A stretch of 64,000 bases of DNA from Candidatus Thorarchaeota archaeon (GCA_013388835.1 JACAEL010000012.1:1-64000); one strand, 5' to 3'; shown: positions 16,726 through 26,116, counted from the first letter of the stretch. Made by a program: numbers and translations. The notes: generated by a model not told the origin, from the letters alone.

Positions 16726-17829
16726 TCAGGACTGTCTGGTGTGCGCATAAGGGGACTGTGATGAAGAGGGGTGTTGTAGGACGTGATGAAGCACGGGCTC
16801 TAATCCTTTTCTTTTCACACAGGGGTCAGCAAGAAACGCAAATAACTGAATCGATGATGTAGACAGACTTGTCAAGAAGGAGAGAATATGAATCCAAGGT
16901 ACACCAACAGGCAGACGTATGTCGAATACTGCCAGACGTGCACCATCCGTGATGTGCACTCTGGGGAAGGTGGTTGACTGAGCGCGCAGTGTCCGCAACA
17001 GATCCTGTTCTTCCGAGACACCTTTCATGCATACAATGAGACGCTGGTCAAGCCCTATTCCTTCTACTTCTACATACGGTACTGACACCTGTGGTCGAAT
17101 ACGAGCCAACCGCCGTCGAACCACTCCTTCTACCGGGCACGGAAGACCGAGATGTTCAAGTCGCGAGAGAGCATACTTTGCAGAGCAATGGTGATACTCC
17201 TCCAGACAGGAGGCCAGAGCAAGGTCTTCGATGGGGACAGACCCATGGAACTCCTGATTCACGGCAGTCCCTGTTGGAAGCACATCCGCGTAGTGTCGCA
17301 CTGCATGAAGCGAGGCGCCGAGTCTGAACGTGTCCTGAAAACTCCAGTCCTGTCCATCGAATGAGCCCAAGTTCATCTGGTCCGACGTTCTGGTGGCAAT
17401 GTCGTACTCCACCTCCAAGTCATAGGGGGGCTTTGCGAAGAGACCCATGTTATTGCACAGTTGCCTTAGTGGGGCGCCCGGGGGCGACAGAGTTTCAAAG
17501 TAGAGGCTGTGATTCCCCCTCGAGCATATGATGGAACGGAGCTGAATCTGGACGCGGGGGTTCGCCGACAGCCAAGACGAGAACTTGTCCAGCGAAGACG
17601 GTGAGGAGGATACAGCCCACCCGAAGACAAGCTGATGACCCAGCTGCCCGTATCTCAGCAACCCAGAGACCCGCAGACCGTTGAACTGTTCAAGCTTCCG
17701 CCAGAGCTGGTTGACGGCAGACCGGGACACCCCGGTCTCAACCGCAATCTCATTCTGCCTCAAGAAGGGGTTCAGGGTCAGACTAGTCAGCAGTCTCATT
17801 TCGGCGGGCCACAACTTGCGGGGCATCAT
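16726..17829 (-). CDS. Winged-helix regulator, related to downstream gene
   Basis: 367 residues with an N-terminal helix-turn-helix (residues about 8-50: MRLLTSLTLNPFLRQNEIAV then VSRSAVNQLWRKLEQ) and a second one near 215-250 (CLEEYHHCSAKYALSRLEHLG). The two-HTH architecture and the VPYVEVEGIGLDQRLIV segment match IPFVALNGMGLDASFCF in the next gene, so the two are probably paralogues acting together. ATG 17829 lies about 29 bp after a TATA box, so the operon is probably leaderless. Confidence 0.65.
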   Translation of the reverse strand: MMPRKLWPAEMRLLTSLTLNPFLRQNEIAVETGVSRSAVNQLWRKLEQFNGLRVSGLLRYGQLGHQLVFGWAVSSSPSSLDKFSSWLSANPRVQIQLRSIICSRGNHSLYFETLSPPGAPLRQLCNNMGLFAKPPYDLEVEYDIATRTSDQMNLGSFDGQDWSFQDTFRLGASLHAVRHYADVLPTGTAVNQEFHGSVPIEDLALASCLEEYHHCSAKYALSRLEHLGLPCPVEGVVRRRLARIRPQVSVPYVEVEGIGLDQRLIVCMKGVSEEQDLLRTLRAQSTTFPRVHITDGARLAVFDIRLPVGVPWIHILSFLTSLSTSSIQLFAFLADPCVKRKGLEPVLHHVLQHPSSSQSPYAHTRQS

Positions 17830-17854
17830 CTATCGCCTATGAAGCCACGACCGA

Positions 17855-17863
17855 ATGTTAAGA
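17855..17863 (-). promoter_or_regulatory. TATA box for the two-regulator operon
   Basis: CTTAACAT on the minus strand, centred near 17859 and about 30 bp from ATG 17829. It argues that the overlapping 63-codon frame upstream (18017 to 17826) is not a real leader gene. Confidence 0.45.
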
Positions 17864-18463
17864 TGTTTGTGGGTGCTTCTGCACGCTTTTGTGGACCGGA
17901 GCGAGTACCCAAGACCGCCGACATGAAGGCTGGCCGTACGAGGCCTTCTGAGGCCGTCTTGAGGCTTGGAAACACTGTCCCTCGTTTATTTTCTCCCAAG
18001 TTCACATCTTCACTCATGGCAGCCTTTCACTGGCCTGATTCCTAGTCCATGAAGACAGGGCCTGTCAGAATGGCAGACGAAGAATGTCTCTGTCGTTCCG
18101 ACCAGGCGCGGCTGCACAGATGTTGACGGAGGCCGATAGCAGACAGAAATCACCTGCGGATGCACGGAACCCGATGAGCGTGTGCCAGGCCCGTTCTCAG
18201 GAGAGACCAGCAGTCCCGAGGCATACTGCGAACCCTGCGACAACTGCCACACATCACAGTGGGTCGGCAATGACCAACTGATTCCTGTCAGAGAATCTGG
18301 GCCCCGCGGCAGTACATGCCAGCAACTGATGAACAGACCCAATGACACAACAACGGAGGTGAAACAACAGTGACAGTACATCCACCTACTGACCCAGAAC
18401 CCGAACCATGGTAGAGAATGTGAAATGATGATCTCTGATATGCAAGAACAGAGGAGGTATTGA
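17864..18463. other. Intergenic region, nothing recognised
   Basis: About 600 bp with no supported protein gene. Possible frames are short, out of codon style and lack ribosome sites, apart from GAGGAGGT at its right edge, which belongs to the gene at 18464. No tRNA or other RNA could be recognised. Confidence 0.4.
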
Positions 18464-18718
18464 ATGATAGGAACACAACGAACAGACATGACTCAAGACA
18501 TAGAGAACATACTTGAGGAAGGAAGAGCCATTGATGTGTATAATGACCCAGATTCGGTGCGGCTCACTGCAGCAAACATGGAGATGATGATGAGGAATCT
18601 GCTCAACTCCAAGTGTATGCAGGAGTGCATCACCCTCATGGCGGACATTTGCACACATAGGCTTGTCGCGCTGCACACAGCCGACGGATCCATCAAGGTC
18701 ATCGTCACCGAGACCTGA
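18464..18718 (+). CDS. Small hypothetical protein
   Basis: 84 residues, mostly helical and acidic, ending in a short beta-like stretch (GSIKVIVTET). Two Cys lie in SKCMQEC. Family not recognised. The evidence that it is real is a strong GAGGAGGT Shine-Dalgarno 5-6 nt before ATG 18464 and normal codon use. It is the first of a short plus-strand series leading to the MFS transporter. Confidence 0.55.
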   Translation: MIGTQRTDMTQDIENILEEGRAIDVYNDPDSVRLTAANMEMMMRNLLNSKCMQECITLMADICTHRLVALHTADGSIKVIVTET

Positions 18719-18722
18719 TGAC

Positions 18723-18926
18723 ATGACGTGGGAAGAGCTGACCGCGGATGGACAGCACGATGCTGTATCTCTGAAGCGGTCAGTTGTCCCAGTAACGAAG
18801 TGCTTCATCTGCCTCCGCAGAGAGTCAGAACAGAGGCGGTCTGTGGATGGTGTTCCTGCCAACAGCCCACTTCCGAGGACCATGCGCACACCTGGACAAC
18901 GGAGTGAGCGGAATGGTCAAGAATGA
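18723..18926 (+). CDS. Possible small protein upstream of MFS gene
   Basis: A 67-codon frame starting four bases after the stop of the previous gene and ending 24 bp before the MFS start. It has a CFIC pair and an Arg/Ser-rich tail. Only the close packing between two genes and plausible codons support it. It may equally be spacer. Confidence 0.25.
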   Translation: MTWEELTADGQHDAVSLKRSVVPVTKCFICLRRESEQRRSVDGVPANSPLPRTMRTPGQRSERNGQE

Positions 18927-18950
18927 GGGTGGGTCATACGAGGGGATAAT

Positions 18951-20300
18951 GTGACTCCAGACTCGAGATATCACGAGCTCGGTACAGATAGAGGGCTGAG
19001 AGAGTCCATAAAGGCCATCTTCGCGTGGCGAAACTACTCGGTCTATCTGGCCACATCATGGGCCTTCAGTGCCTTTGGTGTTCTGTTATGGTTGTTGAAC
19101 CTTTATCTTTACCACATCGGCTGGAGCTACATGACGATTGGAGCAGTTCTCACTATCATGTCAGTTGTGTCCGCGCTCGCACGGCTTGTGGGGGGATACT
19201 TGGGCGACATAGCGGACAGAAAGAAACTGTCTGTACTAGCGATGCTTTTGGCGAGCGCATACATGGTCACTCTCGGTGTCTCAGTTGAGCTCAACATGAT
19301 TGTTATAGGGCTCATGATGCTCTCACTGATGGATGTGGTCAAGGGGGGCTCGTCAGCGTACATCCTTGACAATGTGCCAAAAGACGACAGTGGCCTTGCC
19401 CTTGCGCTCTTCACTGCAGGCAGTGCACTGGGTGTCTTGACACTCTCGGCGCTCTGGTACGCAGTACCGATCATGGGCTTCGCCACTGCAATGCGCTTGC
19501 TGTTTCTTGTCGGCGGTGTTGTGCTTCTGTTCTGCACAGTCATTCGGGCCAGATTCCTGACCTCAAGCAAGTCCTCTAGGGACACTGACACGCCACATGA
19601 CCTTCGCGACTTCATTGTGGCTAATGTGAGAGCTGCTCAATCAGTCCTTGCTATCATCCCCGGGGCCTTTCTGGTGGCATTCCTAGACAGCTTTAGTGAC
19701 AGCCTCTTCCACTTTGGAGCATACATATACACCAATGAGGTGCTGGGGGTCTCAGTCCTAGGCATCATCATCATGGTGGCAACCATGTTACTGGTGTCAG
19801 TACCACTGATGCTCAAGGTTGGTCGAATATCGGACAGACACAACACAAGAAGAGCCGGACTGATTGTATACTCGCTCATGCCGTTCTCTGCAGTCGTACT
19901 CATCATGGCGCCATACGTGCCGTTGTGGGCAACACCTGAGATGCAGGCTGCTACAGATGCAATGCTACCAGGCCTAGGAGCAGTCTTCACAACACCGTTC
20001 GTTGCAATAACGCTGAAGCACGTCAGTGATCTGCTCTGGAGCTTGGTCCTGGTCACAATGATACAGAAGAGTCTTCCAAGCCACGACACCTCAAAGGTGC
20101 TGGCAGTATTCTGGTCTGTGGTCTACCTGTCTTCATCCTTTGCCCCCGCAATCGCCGGAGTGGTCTTCTCGCTACAGCCCTCACTAGTCTTTGCTATGGT
20201 GCTCGTTCTCAACATGACCATCATCATGCTTGTGTACAGATATGGTCTCACAGGTCTTGAACGGAACGGCAAGAGACTCCAACTAGATGGCCAGTCCTAG
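18951..20300 (+). CDS. MFS transporter
   Basis: A 449-residue major-facilitator permease with twelve hydrophobic segments in two halves. The loop after helix 2 reads GYLGDIADRKKLS, the family's Gly-Asp-Arg motif A, and a weaker copy KVGRISDRHNTRR sits in the second half. Substrate unknown; the layout is that of a drug/proton or small-metabolite transporter. The start is GTG 18951 preceded by GAGGGG. Confidence 0.85.
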   Translation: MTPDSRYHELGTDRGLRESIKAIFAWRNYSVYLATSWAFSAFGVLLWLLNLYLYHIGWSYMTIGAVLTIMSVVSALARLVGGYLGDIADRKKLSVLAMLLASAYMVTLGVSVELNMIVIGLMMLSLMDVVKGGSSAYILDNVPKDDSGLALALFTAGSALGVLTLSALWYAVPIMGFATAMRLLFLVGGVVLLFCTVIRARFLTSSKSSRDTDTPHDLRDFIVANVRAAQSVLAIIPGAFLVAFLDSFSDSLFHFGAYIYTNEVLGVSVLGIIIMVATMLLVSVPLMLKVGRISDRHNTRRAGLIVYSLMPFSAVVLIMAPYVPLWATPEMQAATDAMLPGLGAVFTTPFVAITLKHVSDLLWSLVLVTMIQKSLPSHDTSKVLAVFWSVVYLSSSFAPAIAGVVFSLQPSLVFAMVLVLNMTIIMLVYRYGLTGLERNGKRLQLDGQS

Positions 20301-20695
20301 TGCGCCTCACAAGCAGACCTGAATAGTGGGTCCGGGAGCAGTTGCCCAGAAGTTGGACATTCTTGTACTGGTCGTGTACCAGTTGGCTGAGCCGAGCTTG
20401 ATAGGTCCCGACGTCCTTGCCCACGCTCATGTTCACAGTGTCTCATGCTGTCACTGTGCTCGGTGTCTGTACCACGACGACTTGACGCTGGGAGGCCGCC
20501 GGGCTCCTGACGTGTCTGCGGACGCCGGGAGGCCACAGACGGGTCCCACTCGAAGAGGTCGCGCGACTGTCTGCCGTCCGGTGCTCTACCGGGCCTCTAG
20601 ATCCGCTTCATCCTCATCCTCCCGACGGACCACAGGAAGAACATAAAAGTGGTACAAGGTCGGGACATCTAGAGTCCCACGGACGGTGATTCGAG
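20301..20695. other. Intergenic region with promoter for the glycosyltransferase
   Basis: About 395 bp, fairly G+C-rich, with several weak inverted repeats but no supported gene. A TATA box cataaaag at 20642-20649 would start transcription near 20671, some 25 nt before ATG 20696. Confidence 0.45.
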
Positions 20696-21784
20696 ATGAT
20701 AATAGGCATGGTGAGCAAGTTCCATGCAGCGGATGGGCTGTGTGTCCGTGCCAACGCGGAACTTCGGGGACTTGTAAGAAGGAACCACGAGGTACATGTC
20801 TTCACGCGTTCGAACACCGTGCATTCACTCCCACCGGACAGAGTCCACAGGTTCAAAGCTCTGCCACTGAACCCCCATCTGTCTCTCGACCCACCAACTG
20901 TGATTGGAATGATTGCTCGCGAGTCAAGAAGATTGGGCGTGGAAGTGTTGAATGTCCAGATGAACTCGGGAACCACGGAGTTCGTGCTGCCGCACTTCAA
21001 GTCCAGTCTGCCCCCGTTGGTGGCCACATTCCATCTTGCCTACACCCGTGGCGTCGCGCTCCTCATGGCCAGCTACGCGATGGCGTGGGAAGCCAGCATT
21101 CGGGCTTGCCGACACTACGACCATGTGATTCTTGTCGACCCGGCGCAGAAGCCCTATTTTCTTAGAGGAGGTGTTCCAGAGGACTCGATATCGGTCATCA
21201 AGAATGGGGTCGATACTGACTTGTTCTCACCAGCGGCGAAGAAGAAAGAGGATGAAATCGTTGACTTCGCCTTTGTCGGACGACTCAATCACGACAAGGG
21301 CGCAGGCACTCTGCTGGATGCCTTTGCTGAGTATCACTCTGAGAACCCGCGTACCCGACTGACACTGGTAGGGGATGGCATACTCAAGACGCGCGTGGCG
21401 ACCTGTGCTCGGGACGGGGCGGTCCGGTGGCTCGGTGTCGTTCCTCATGAGGAGATACCGAGACTGCTTCGGAAGGCGGACGTGTTCGTCATGCCTCAGC
21501 TGAACGGCGGCCTCAGCCTCAGCGTGATGGAGGCGATGAGCTGTGGGCTCCCGGTGATAACCACCGCAATCGGGGAGACCAAGAGACTCCTTAACGAGAG
21601 GGAGGGGGTCTTGATTGAACCGAACAACCGCAGTGAACTGATAGACGCGATGCGTATGCTGGCAGAGGACGAGAAACGTCGGTCATCGATGGGACGCGAG
21701 TGTAGAGAGAAGGTGCTCAGAGAGTACTCGTGGTACTCACAGGTCGAACGTATAGAGCGCGTCTATCAACAGGTGGTGTCCTAA
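20696..21784 (+). CDS. Family 4 glycosyltransferase (GT-B fold)
   Basis: Transfers a sugar from a nucleotide-sugar to an acceptor, in archaea often a lipid carrier, glycolipid or S-layer glycan. The C-terminal half is classic: IKNGVDTDLFSP, FAFVGRLNHDKGAGTLLDAFAEY, LTLVGDGILK, then VFVMPQLNGGLSLSVMEAMSCGLPVITTAIGE, the GT4 nucleotide-binding region with its acidic residue in the usual place. No membrane anchor, 362 aa as expected. It lies 49 bp before serS, possibly cotranscribed. Acceptor unknown. Confidence 0.88.
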   Translation: MIIGMVSKFHAADGLCVRANAELRGLVRRNHEVHVFTRSNTVHSLPPDRVHRFKALPLNPHLSLDPPTVIGMIARESRRLGVEVLNVQMNSGTTEFVLPHFKSSLPPLVATFHLAYTRGVALLMASYAMAWEASIRACRHYDHVILVDPAQKPYFLRGGVPEDSISVIKNGVDTDLFSPAAKKKEDEIVDFAFVGRLNHDKGAGTLLDAFAEYHSENPRTRLTLVGDGILKTRVATCARDGAVRWLGVVPHEEIPRLLRKADVFVMPQLNGGLSLSVMEAMSCGLPVITTAIGETKRLLNEREGVLIEPNNRSELIDAMRMLAEDEKRRSSMGRECREKVLREYSWYSQVERIERVYQQVVS

Positions 21785-21833
21785 GCGTGATGCTCAAGAG
21801 GAGAAACAGACAGTCAACGGCGCCAGAAGAAAG

Positions 21834-23156
21834 GTGAGCGAAGTGCTTGACCTGAAGTTCATTAGAGAAAACGTGGAGCTAGTCCGCGAAAACCTGCTCA
21901 GAAGGAGAGACGAAGCAAAGCTCAGGGAGTTTGAGCAGTTGTTGATACTCGACCAGCAGCTCAGAGACATCAACAAGAGAATACAGGACCTCAGGACTGA
22001 TCGCAATCGACTGTCCAAGGAGGTGGGACAGAGAAAACAGAGAGGCGAGGATGCGTCAGAGATAGTCGAACAGGTCGGCAGGATAAATGACGACATTGCA
22101 TCGTGCGAAGCAGAGGCCGACCGGATGGCCACTGAGATGCGTAGAATACAGATGAGCATCCCAAACATACTTCACGAGTCTGTCCCCTACGGGGCCAGCG
22201 AGGAGGACAACCTGGTCGTGAGCGAGTGGGGAGGCAAGCCAACACTGGACTTTGAATTCAAGAGCCATGTTGACCTGTTGGAGACGCTTCAGCTGGGGGA
22301 CATCCCTAGGGCCGCCAAGATAGCGGGTGCACGGTTCTTCTTCCTCAAGAATGAGCTGGTACTTCTAGACTTGGCAATGCAGCTGCTGGCGCTTGAGATG
22401 CTCGCAAAGAAGGGGTTCACGCCAACATACCCACCGTTCATGATGCGACGTGAGGCCTACGAGGGCGTCACAGACCTGAGTGACTTTGAGAGTGTCATGT
22501 ACAAGATTGAAGGAGAGGACCTGTATCTCATCGCCACATCAGAGCATCCAATGGCTTCAATGTATATGGGGGAGATCTTCGAGCCCACAGACCTACCAAT
22601 CAGACTTGCAGGAGTGAGCACCAACTTCAGGAGGGAGGCAGGAGCTCATGGGAAGGACACCAAGGGCATCTTCAGAGTGCATCAGTTCACCAAGGTCGAG
22701 CAGTTCGTATTTAGTCACCCAGACGAGTCGTGGCAGATTCATGAGGAACTCAGGAAGAACATTGAGGAGTACTTCAGAAGACTGAGGCTGCCGTATCGGG
22801 TCGTAAATGTGTGTACTGGTGACATAGGTACGGTTGCAGCAAAGAAGTACGACCTTGAGGTCTGGATGCCGGGCCAGGGCAAGTACAGAGAGGCCGGCTC
22901 GTGCAGCAACTGTACTGCGTATCAGGCGACCAGACTGGGAATCAAGTACCGTATCAAGAAGGGCGGGACAGAGAAAGCGTACTTACATACGCTCAACAGT
23001 ACAATGGTGGCCAATCCCAGGGCCATTGTGGCCATAATGGAGAACTTCCAGAGAGAAGATGGAAGCATAGAGGTACCTCAACCACTGCACAGATACTTGC
23101 CACGCTCCATGAGAGAGATTGTGCCGCGGAAGGGAGATGTGCAAGTCACGAGTTGA
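21834..23156 (+). CDS. serS: Seryl-tRNA synthetase
   Basis: Charges tRNA-Ser with serine. It is the common class II type, not the rare methanogen type. The N-terminal 110 residues are the long antiparallel coiled-coil arm that grips the tRNA variable arm. Motif 2 is FRREAGAHGKDTKGIFRVHQF, and the ATP/serine site continues in EAGSCSNCTAYQATRLGIKYR (motif 3 side). 440 aa. The start is GTG 21834; GTG 21843 (LDLKFIREN, the usual family start) is an alternative. The 3' end overlaps the convergent gene by 11 bp. Confidence 0.95.
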   Translation: MSEVLDLKFIRENVELVRENLLRRRDEAKLREFEQLLILDQQLRDINKRIQDLRTDRNRLSKEVGQRKQRGEDASEIVEQVGRINDDIASCEAEADRMATEMRRIQMSIPNILHESVPYGASEEDNLVVSEWGGKPTLDFEFKSHVDLLETLQLGDIPRAAKIAGARFFFLKNELVLLDLAMQLLALEMLAKKGFTPTYPPFMMRREAYEGVTDLSDFESVMYKIEGEDLYLIATSEHPMASMYMGEIFEPTDLPIRLAGVSTNFRREAGAHGKDTKGIFRVHQFTKVEQFVFSHPDESWQIHEELRKNIEEYFRRLRLPYRVVNVCTGDIGTVAAKKYDLEVWMPGQGKYREAGSCSNCTAYQATRLGIKYRIKKGGTEKAYLHTLNSTMVANPRAIVAIMENFQREDGSIEVPQPLHRYLPRSMREIVPRKGDVQVTS

Positions 23157-23487
23157 CAGCGGTCTCGGTGGGGGAGCCTTCTTCAGACGCCTCCATGAGC
23201 CCTGGAAGGTAGTCCTCGGAGCCTTCGTGAACACGAATCATCGAAATCCATCCGAGCGGGATCATTGACGAGTAGACCGGTCTTCCAGGACCAACAGCTA
23301 TGTAGTCCTCTCCAACAGAGATCACACGTACACCATGAGTCTCCTTGACCATTGCGCTGCGGTCCTCGGGATTACCATAGGCATTTGAACACAGAAAGAT
23401 GTCAACCAGCACTTCTGAGTTGGCAACAGAACGCAGCAAATCTCTCCAAGTTCCGTTGAAGTCTAGTCCGGCCACGACCCGGTCCAT
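23146..23487 (-). CDS. Hypothetical protein, about 113 aa
   Basis: A compact alpha/beta protein without recognised motifs; it starts MDRVVAGLDFNG, and the middle (VRVISVGEDYIAVGPGRPVY) looks like a beta-rich small domain. I start at ATG 23487 because GAGGTG lies 7 nt upstream and a TATA box at 23533-23540 puts the transcript start near 23511. It lies after sufB on the same strand but has its own promoter. Function unknown. Confidence 0.6.
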   Translation of the reverse strand: MDRVVAGLDFNGTWRDLLRSVANSEVLVDIFLCSNAYGNPEDRSAMVKETHGVRVISVGEDYIAVGPGRPVYSSMIPLGWISMIRVHEGSEDYLPGLMEASEEGSPTETAVNS

Positions 23488-23532
23488 TTCGAGACACCTC
23501 GAGCCTATTCTCAACAATCTATAGGTCGGAGA

Positions 23533-23540
23533 CTTATAAA
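23533..23540 (-). promoter_or_regulatory. TATA box for the 113-aa gene
   Basis: TTTATAAG on the minus strand, 46-53 bp upstream of ATG 23487, in the gap after sufB. Confidence 0.55.
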
Positions 23541-23600
23541 GGGGACTCTATGCAGGCCGCATCTTGCCTTCATCTGCGACAGAGTGGCAAGAGACGCCGG

Positions 23601-24830
23601 TCAAAGCCCGCTCTCAAGAGCCATGCGGACCGCATCATCAATGGTCCTCTGCAGCGCCTGCGGGAGGTCCGGTGTCTTGAGGTGCATGAAACCCCGCACA
23701 ATCAGGGATGTGGCTTCATCCTCAGTGAGTCCACGAGACATCAGATAGTTCAGCTGGTCCGCACCAAGTTTTCCCACAGTGGCTTCATGGCTTAGCTCGA
23801 CACCCTCGGCAGACGCCTCAAGTTGCGGTATGGCCATTATGCGGGCGGTTCCGCTCAGCAAGAGACCATTGCACTCAAGCCGGGCCTTGACCCCGTTGAC
23901 GCGACCAACGAGGTCACCCCGTGCGACTATGTCAGAGGAGTCCGTCGCAATCGTTCTGGAGACCACCTTTCCTCTCGTTCCGGGAGCATCTAGGACCAGA
24001 GACCCACCAATGTCATACTTTGAGCTCTTGGAACCATAGACGACAGAGTACAGCTCAGCCCTTGCCCCGAGACCTACAAGACGGACCTTTGGGTATGTCT
24101 GAATCGAGTGGAGTGGACTCAGTACTGCATAGCTTGAAATGAAGGCGCCGCCCTCTTCAACAAGTGTTGCGGACCGGGGGCGGACATCCACCCGCTCACT
24201 CCAACGGTGTACCATGGTGAAGGTGAGCTTTGCATTCCTCTTGACATAGAACTCCGAGATACCCAGATGCAGCGACCGCTCGACCTCCCCAGGCGTCGCA
24301 CAGCCGGTGATCACATGCAGTTCAGAGCCTTCTTCCGCAATGACGATGTTATGGACGTTCTGTGCAAGTCTGTCTTTCTTGATTATGAGACAACTCTGAA
24401 CTGGCATCTGAATCTTGGCACCCGGCCCCGCGCGAATGAAGTACCCGTTATACTCGTTCAACCCACTTGCGGCTGTGTACTTGTCCGAGTCGACTGATAC
24501 TGCCCTCCAGAAATAGTCGGAGAGCCACTCATACTTCTTGACCGCATCTCGGATTGACATTACCTCAATACCGGGCTCAAGCGTCATTACGCTCGCCAAG
24601 AAGCTCTCATTGTCGAACTGGGCGAATGCCCCGGCAGCATGAGATGCCTCCGGGTCGAAGCCCACCTGCGACACAAGCGCACGATCAGAGTCTGTCAGCG
24701 AGTCAACTTCCAGCGGGTTGCTTCCGGAGCCGCCAAACTCATACTGGTCAAGATCCAAGTCTGTACCATACTGGGCGGGTCGGTCCTTTGCAGCAGCGGC
24801 CTTCTTCTTGGATTGCTCATGGTCTCTCAA
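23601..24830 (-). CDS. sufB: SufB/SufD-family Fe-S assembly scaffold
   Basis: Part of the SUF machinery that builds iron-sulfur clusters. The 409-residue protein carries the SufB/D beta-helix: FYVKRNAKLTFTMVHRW, GSKSSKYDIGGSLVLDAPG, then the C-terminal PQLEASAEGVELSHEATVGKL and QLNYLMSRGLTEDEATSLIVRGFM, the helical domain that docks SufC. Archaea often have a single SufB-like partner, as here. It starts 20 bp after sufC on the same strand, so the pair is an operon. The N-terminal KKKAAAAK tract is a low-complexity tail. Confidence 0.9.
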   Translation of the reverse strand: MRDHEQSKKKAAAAKDRPAQYGTDLDLDQYEFGGSGSNPLEVDSLTDSDRALVSQVGFDPEASHAAGAFAQFDNESFLASVMTLEPGIEVMSIRDAVKKYEWLSDYFWRAVSVDSDKYTAASGLNEYNGYFIRAGPGAKIQMPVQSCLIIKKDRLAQNVHNIVIAEEGSELHVITGCATPGEVERSLHLGISEFYVKRNAKLTFTMVHRWSERVDVRPRSATLVEEGGAFISSYAVLSPLHSIQTYPKVRLVGLGARAELYSVVYGSKSSKYDIGGSLVLDAPGTRGKVVSRTIATDSSDIVARGDLVGRVNGVKARLECNGLLLSGTARIMAIPQLEASAEGVELSHEATVGKLGADQLNYLMSRGLTEDEATSLIVRGFMHLKTPDLPQALQRTIDDAVRMALESGL

Positions 24831-24850
24831 ACTGCCTCATACCCCCTTTG

Positions 24851-25621
24851 TCAAGATGCCTCCATCAAGAACCGCTCGTAGCCCTTCGCCTCAATCTGTG
24901 GAATTATGCTCATGTCGCCAACGAAGGCCAGTCTTCCGTTCTGCAGGATGTACACCGTGTCCACCTCTACGAACTCAAGGATGTATCGGTGGTGGCTGAT
25001 GATTACCATGGTAGTACCACCCTTCTCACGGATGGCTCTCAGCTCACGACCAACAGTCTTCAGCGAGTCGTAGTCCAGTCCGCTGTCTGGTTCATCGAGG
25101 AACATTATCTTCGGACGCATCGACAGCACTTGGAACAGCTCACTCCGCTTCGACTCACCGCCTGAGAAACCGTCGTTCAAGTCACGCCCTGCCAGATTCG
25201 CGATTCCAAGCCTGCTGAAGTCTTCAAAGAGTTCGGGCCTGCATCCACATGAGTCGCCCATCAGACCCGCTCGCGGCTCCACACATGCATAGTCCGGACA
25301 TATCTTGCAGATGAACTCCTGAAGCTGTACGCCTGGGATTACGGGCGGCGTCTGGAATGCATAGGAGACCCCCATCCTCGCTCGCTCAGTTATGCTCTTC
25401 CTCAGGATAGACTCCCCATTCATGAGGATGTCTCCGCTCTTCACCTCGTACTCAGGGAGACCCATGACTGCCTTTGCCAGGGTTGACTTTCCAGATGCGT
25501 TTGGACCAAGAATCGCGTATACCTTTCCTCTCTCAAACTTCAGGTCCACTCCCCGTAGGATTGGGATGCCAGCTACTTCTACGCGCAGGCCACAGGTCTC
25601 CAACAGAGGCTTTTCAGACAT
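24851..25621 (-). CDS. sufC: SufC, ATPase of Fe-S cluster assembly
   Basis: The cytosolic ABC ATPase that drives the SufBC complex. Motifs: Walker A GPNASGKST, signature FSGGESKRSELFQVL, Walker B IMFLDEPDSGLDYDSL, switch histidine ISHHRY. Odd feature: between Q-loop and signature sits a Cys-rich stretch with Cys105, 108, 113, 125 and 127 (CKIC, then C and CGC), absent from E. coli SufC and able in principle to bind metal or a cluster. The operon is sufC-sufB. A TATA-like cataag near 25655 may drive it. Confidence 0.92.
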   Translation of the reverse strand: MSEKPLLETCGLRVEVAGIPILRGVDLKFERGKVYAILGPNASGKSTLAKAVMGLPEYEVKSGDILMNGESILRKSITERARMGVSYAFQTPPVIPGVQLQEFICKICPDYACVEPRAGLMGDSCGCRPELFEDFSRLGIANLAGRDLNDGFSGGESKRSELFQVLSMRPKIMFLDEPDSGLDYDSLKTVGRELRAIREKGGTTMVIISHHRYILEFVEVDTVYILQNGRLAFVGDMSIIPQIEAKGYERFLMEAS

Positions 25622-25684
25622 CGATCACACTTGGTAGATACTGCTAGGCGTTGCGCACTTATGCGTATTGTCTAGACCATGGAC

Positions 25685-26116
25685 TCACTTCTTTGTGTAA
25701 GTCCCCATGATCTTCGCCTTGGAGAGCGCGTTGGCTTCGCAGAGTTCTCTGAAGTTCTTCTTGCTGACAGACTCCAGCTTCGGAACCTTGAGGGCGTACA
25801 GCGTAAAGAAGTATCTGTGAGTACCGGAAGGTGGTGCAGGACCGCCCCACTCCGTGATGCCGAAGTCATTCTTGACAAGATGACCGGGGACGGGACCTCC
25901 GCTTGGTATGGAAGTCACATCGGGAGGTATACCGTGGACCAGCCAGTGAATCCAGTCACCGACAGGTGCATCTGGGTCGTTGCATAGCAGGGCAAGGCTC
26001 TTCGTTCCCTCCGGGACTCCATCCCATGCCAGATGTGGACTACGGTTGTCCCTGCGATAGGCACACTTGTCGGGAATAGGTTGCCCATCCTTGAAGTCGT
26101 CGCTCCATATGCGCAT
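25685..26116 (-). CDS. PEBP-family protein (YbhB/YbcL, Raf-kinase-inhibitor-like)
   Basis: 143 residues with the family marks: SPHLAWDGVPEGTKSLALLCNDPDAP (the DPDxP anion pocket), WIHWLVHGIPP and GTHRYFFTLYAL. The family binds phosphorylated ligands or lipids; the function of prokaryotic members is not settled. The start is firm: ATG 26116 with GGAGGT 6 nt upstream at 26121-26126. It is divergent from the rubrerythrin-like gene. Confidence 0.9.
   Translation of the reverse strand: MRIWSDDFKDGQPIPDKCAYRRDNRSPHLAWDGVPEGTKSLALLCNDPDAPVGDWIHWLVHGIPPDVTSIPSGGPVPGHLVKNDFGITEWGGPAPPSGTHRYFFTLYALKVPKLESVSKKNFRELCEANALSKAKIMGTYTKK

Noticed and set aside
17826-18017. A 63-codon minus-strand frame ending in ATGA at the start of the regulator gene, suggesting a coupled leader gene
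   Set aside because: A TATA box at 17855-17863 inside it is placed to start the regulator as a leaderless mRNA, and the frame has no good ribosome site.
20590-20660. A minus-strand stretch with D-arm-like GGCCCGGTAGAGCACC, considered as a tRNA
   Set aside because: No acceptor stem, anticodon arm or TTCGA-type arm could be fitted.
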